64,000 nucleotides of DNA. Origin: Eggerthella timonensis. Lineage in GTDB: Bacteria > Actinomycetota > Coriobacteriia > Coriobacteriales > Eggerthellaceae. Positions 63,968 to 64,000 of this stretch are shown here, piece by piece. Numbering within the stretch: the stretch's first letter is position 1; the number at the start of each line of letters is the position of its first letter. The notes below the pieces were generated by a model that was not told the DNA's origin, did no database searches, and saw only the letters and a list, made by a program, of their open reading frames with translations. Position numbers and translations under genes: made by a program. Where the stretch lies: NCBI RefSeq assembly GCF_900184265.1, contig NZ_FXXA01000002.1, positions 1,572,918 through 1,636,917 of the forward strand. Direction: 5' to 3'.

Positions 63968-64000
63968 CGCCGCGACGCCCGGCGCTGCGCACGCCCGCTT

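Overview
The window is a high-GC, gene-dense piece of a chromosome from an anaerobic, asaccharolytic gut actinobacterium of the Coriobacteriia, most likely an Eggerthella or Gordonibacter type (Eggerthellaceae). This is an inference from gene content. It rests on two LuxR regulators with many membrane helices, a Tat-exported flavoprotein reductase paired with a multiheme cytochrome lipoprotein, an agmatine deiminase / putrescine carbamoyltransferase cluster, a YfcC carrier with an M20 amidohydrolase, and a SecDF fusion. No rRNA, tRNA, CRISPR array, phage or insertion sequence transposase was found.

Layout. 1-5.5 kb: a five-gene peptide/nickel-type ABC importer, cut at the left edge; one ATPase has a histidine-rich N-terminal segment. 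5.7-9.2 kb: molybdate importer modABC, with an enlarged ModB. 9.6-14.5 kb: a 1634-residue wall-anchored surface protein. 14.6-17.7 kb: two toxin-antitoxin modules around the molybdenum-cofactor genes moaA and moaC. 17.8-22.6 kb: a LuxR regulator diverging from agmatine deiminase, putrescine carbamoyltransferase and an APC antiporter. 22.7-28.1 kb: SDR oxidoreductase, flavodiiron protein, lipid kinase, serA and bacterioferritin. 28.8-34 kb: YebC, then a YidC-like/glycerophosphotransferase fusion translationally coupled to a membrane sulfatase. 34-36.4 kb: ruvCAB behind a probable SOS box. 36.5-42.2 kb: DUF6483 protein, cold-shock protein, and the queuosine genes queA, queH and tgt with a VapBC-like module. 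42.4-45.1 kb: secDF.

45-50.5 kb: a membrane LuxR diverging from a flavoprotein reductase/cytochrome pair, a remnant of a second reductase, and a DUF559-like nuclease gene. 51-55.5 kb: YfcC carrier, M20 amidohydrolase and another membrane LuxR. 55.5-56.9 kb: small genes including an Xre regulator with a palindromic operator. 56.9-60.4 kb: an FMN-riboswitch-controlled riboflavin ECF transporter (ribU-ecfA1-ecfA2-ecfT). 60.6-64 kb: an ATC-hydrolase-like protein, a HigBA-like module, an Xre regulator and a sodium:alanine symporter.

How it fits together. Molybdate uptake and moaA/moaC supply cofactor for the molybdoenzymes that such bacteria use in respiration. The flavoprotein/cytochrome pair looks like a dedicated respiratory reductase for an unidentified acceptor. 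Agmatine and N-acyl compounds are probable nitrogen or energy sources. The flavodiiron protein and bacterioferritin protect against oxygen and free iron.

The most unusual features are the YidC/glycerophosphotransferase fusion with its sulfatase partner and the number of non-coding inverted-repeat elements. The latter include two copies of a 142-bp element of identical length and a palindromic repeat that has become part of a permease coding sequence.
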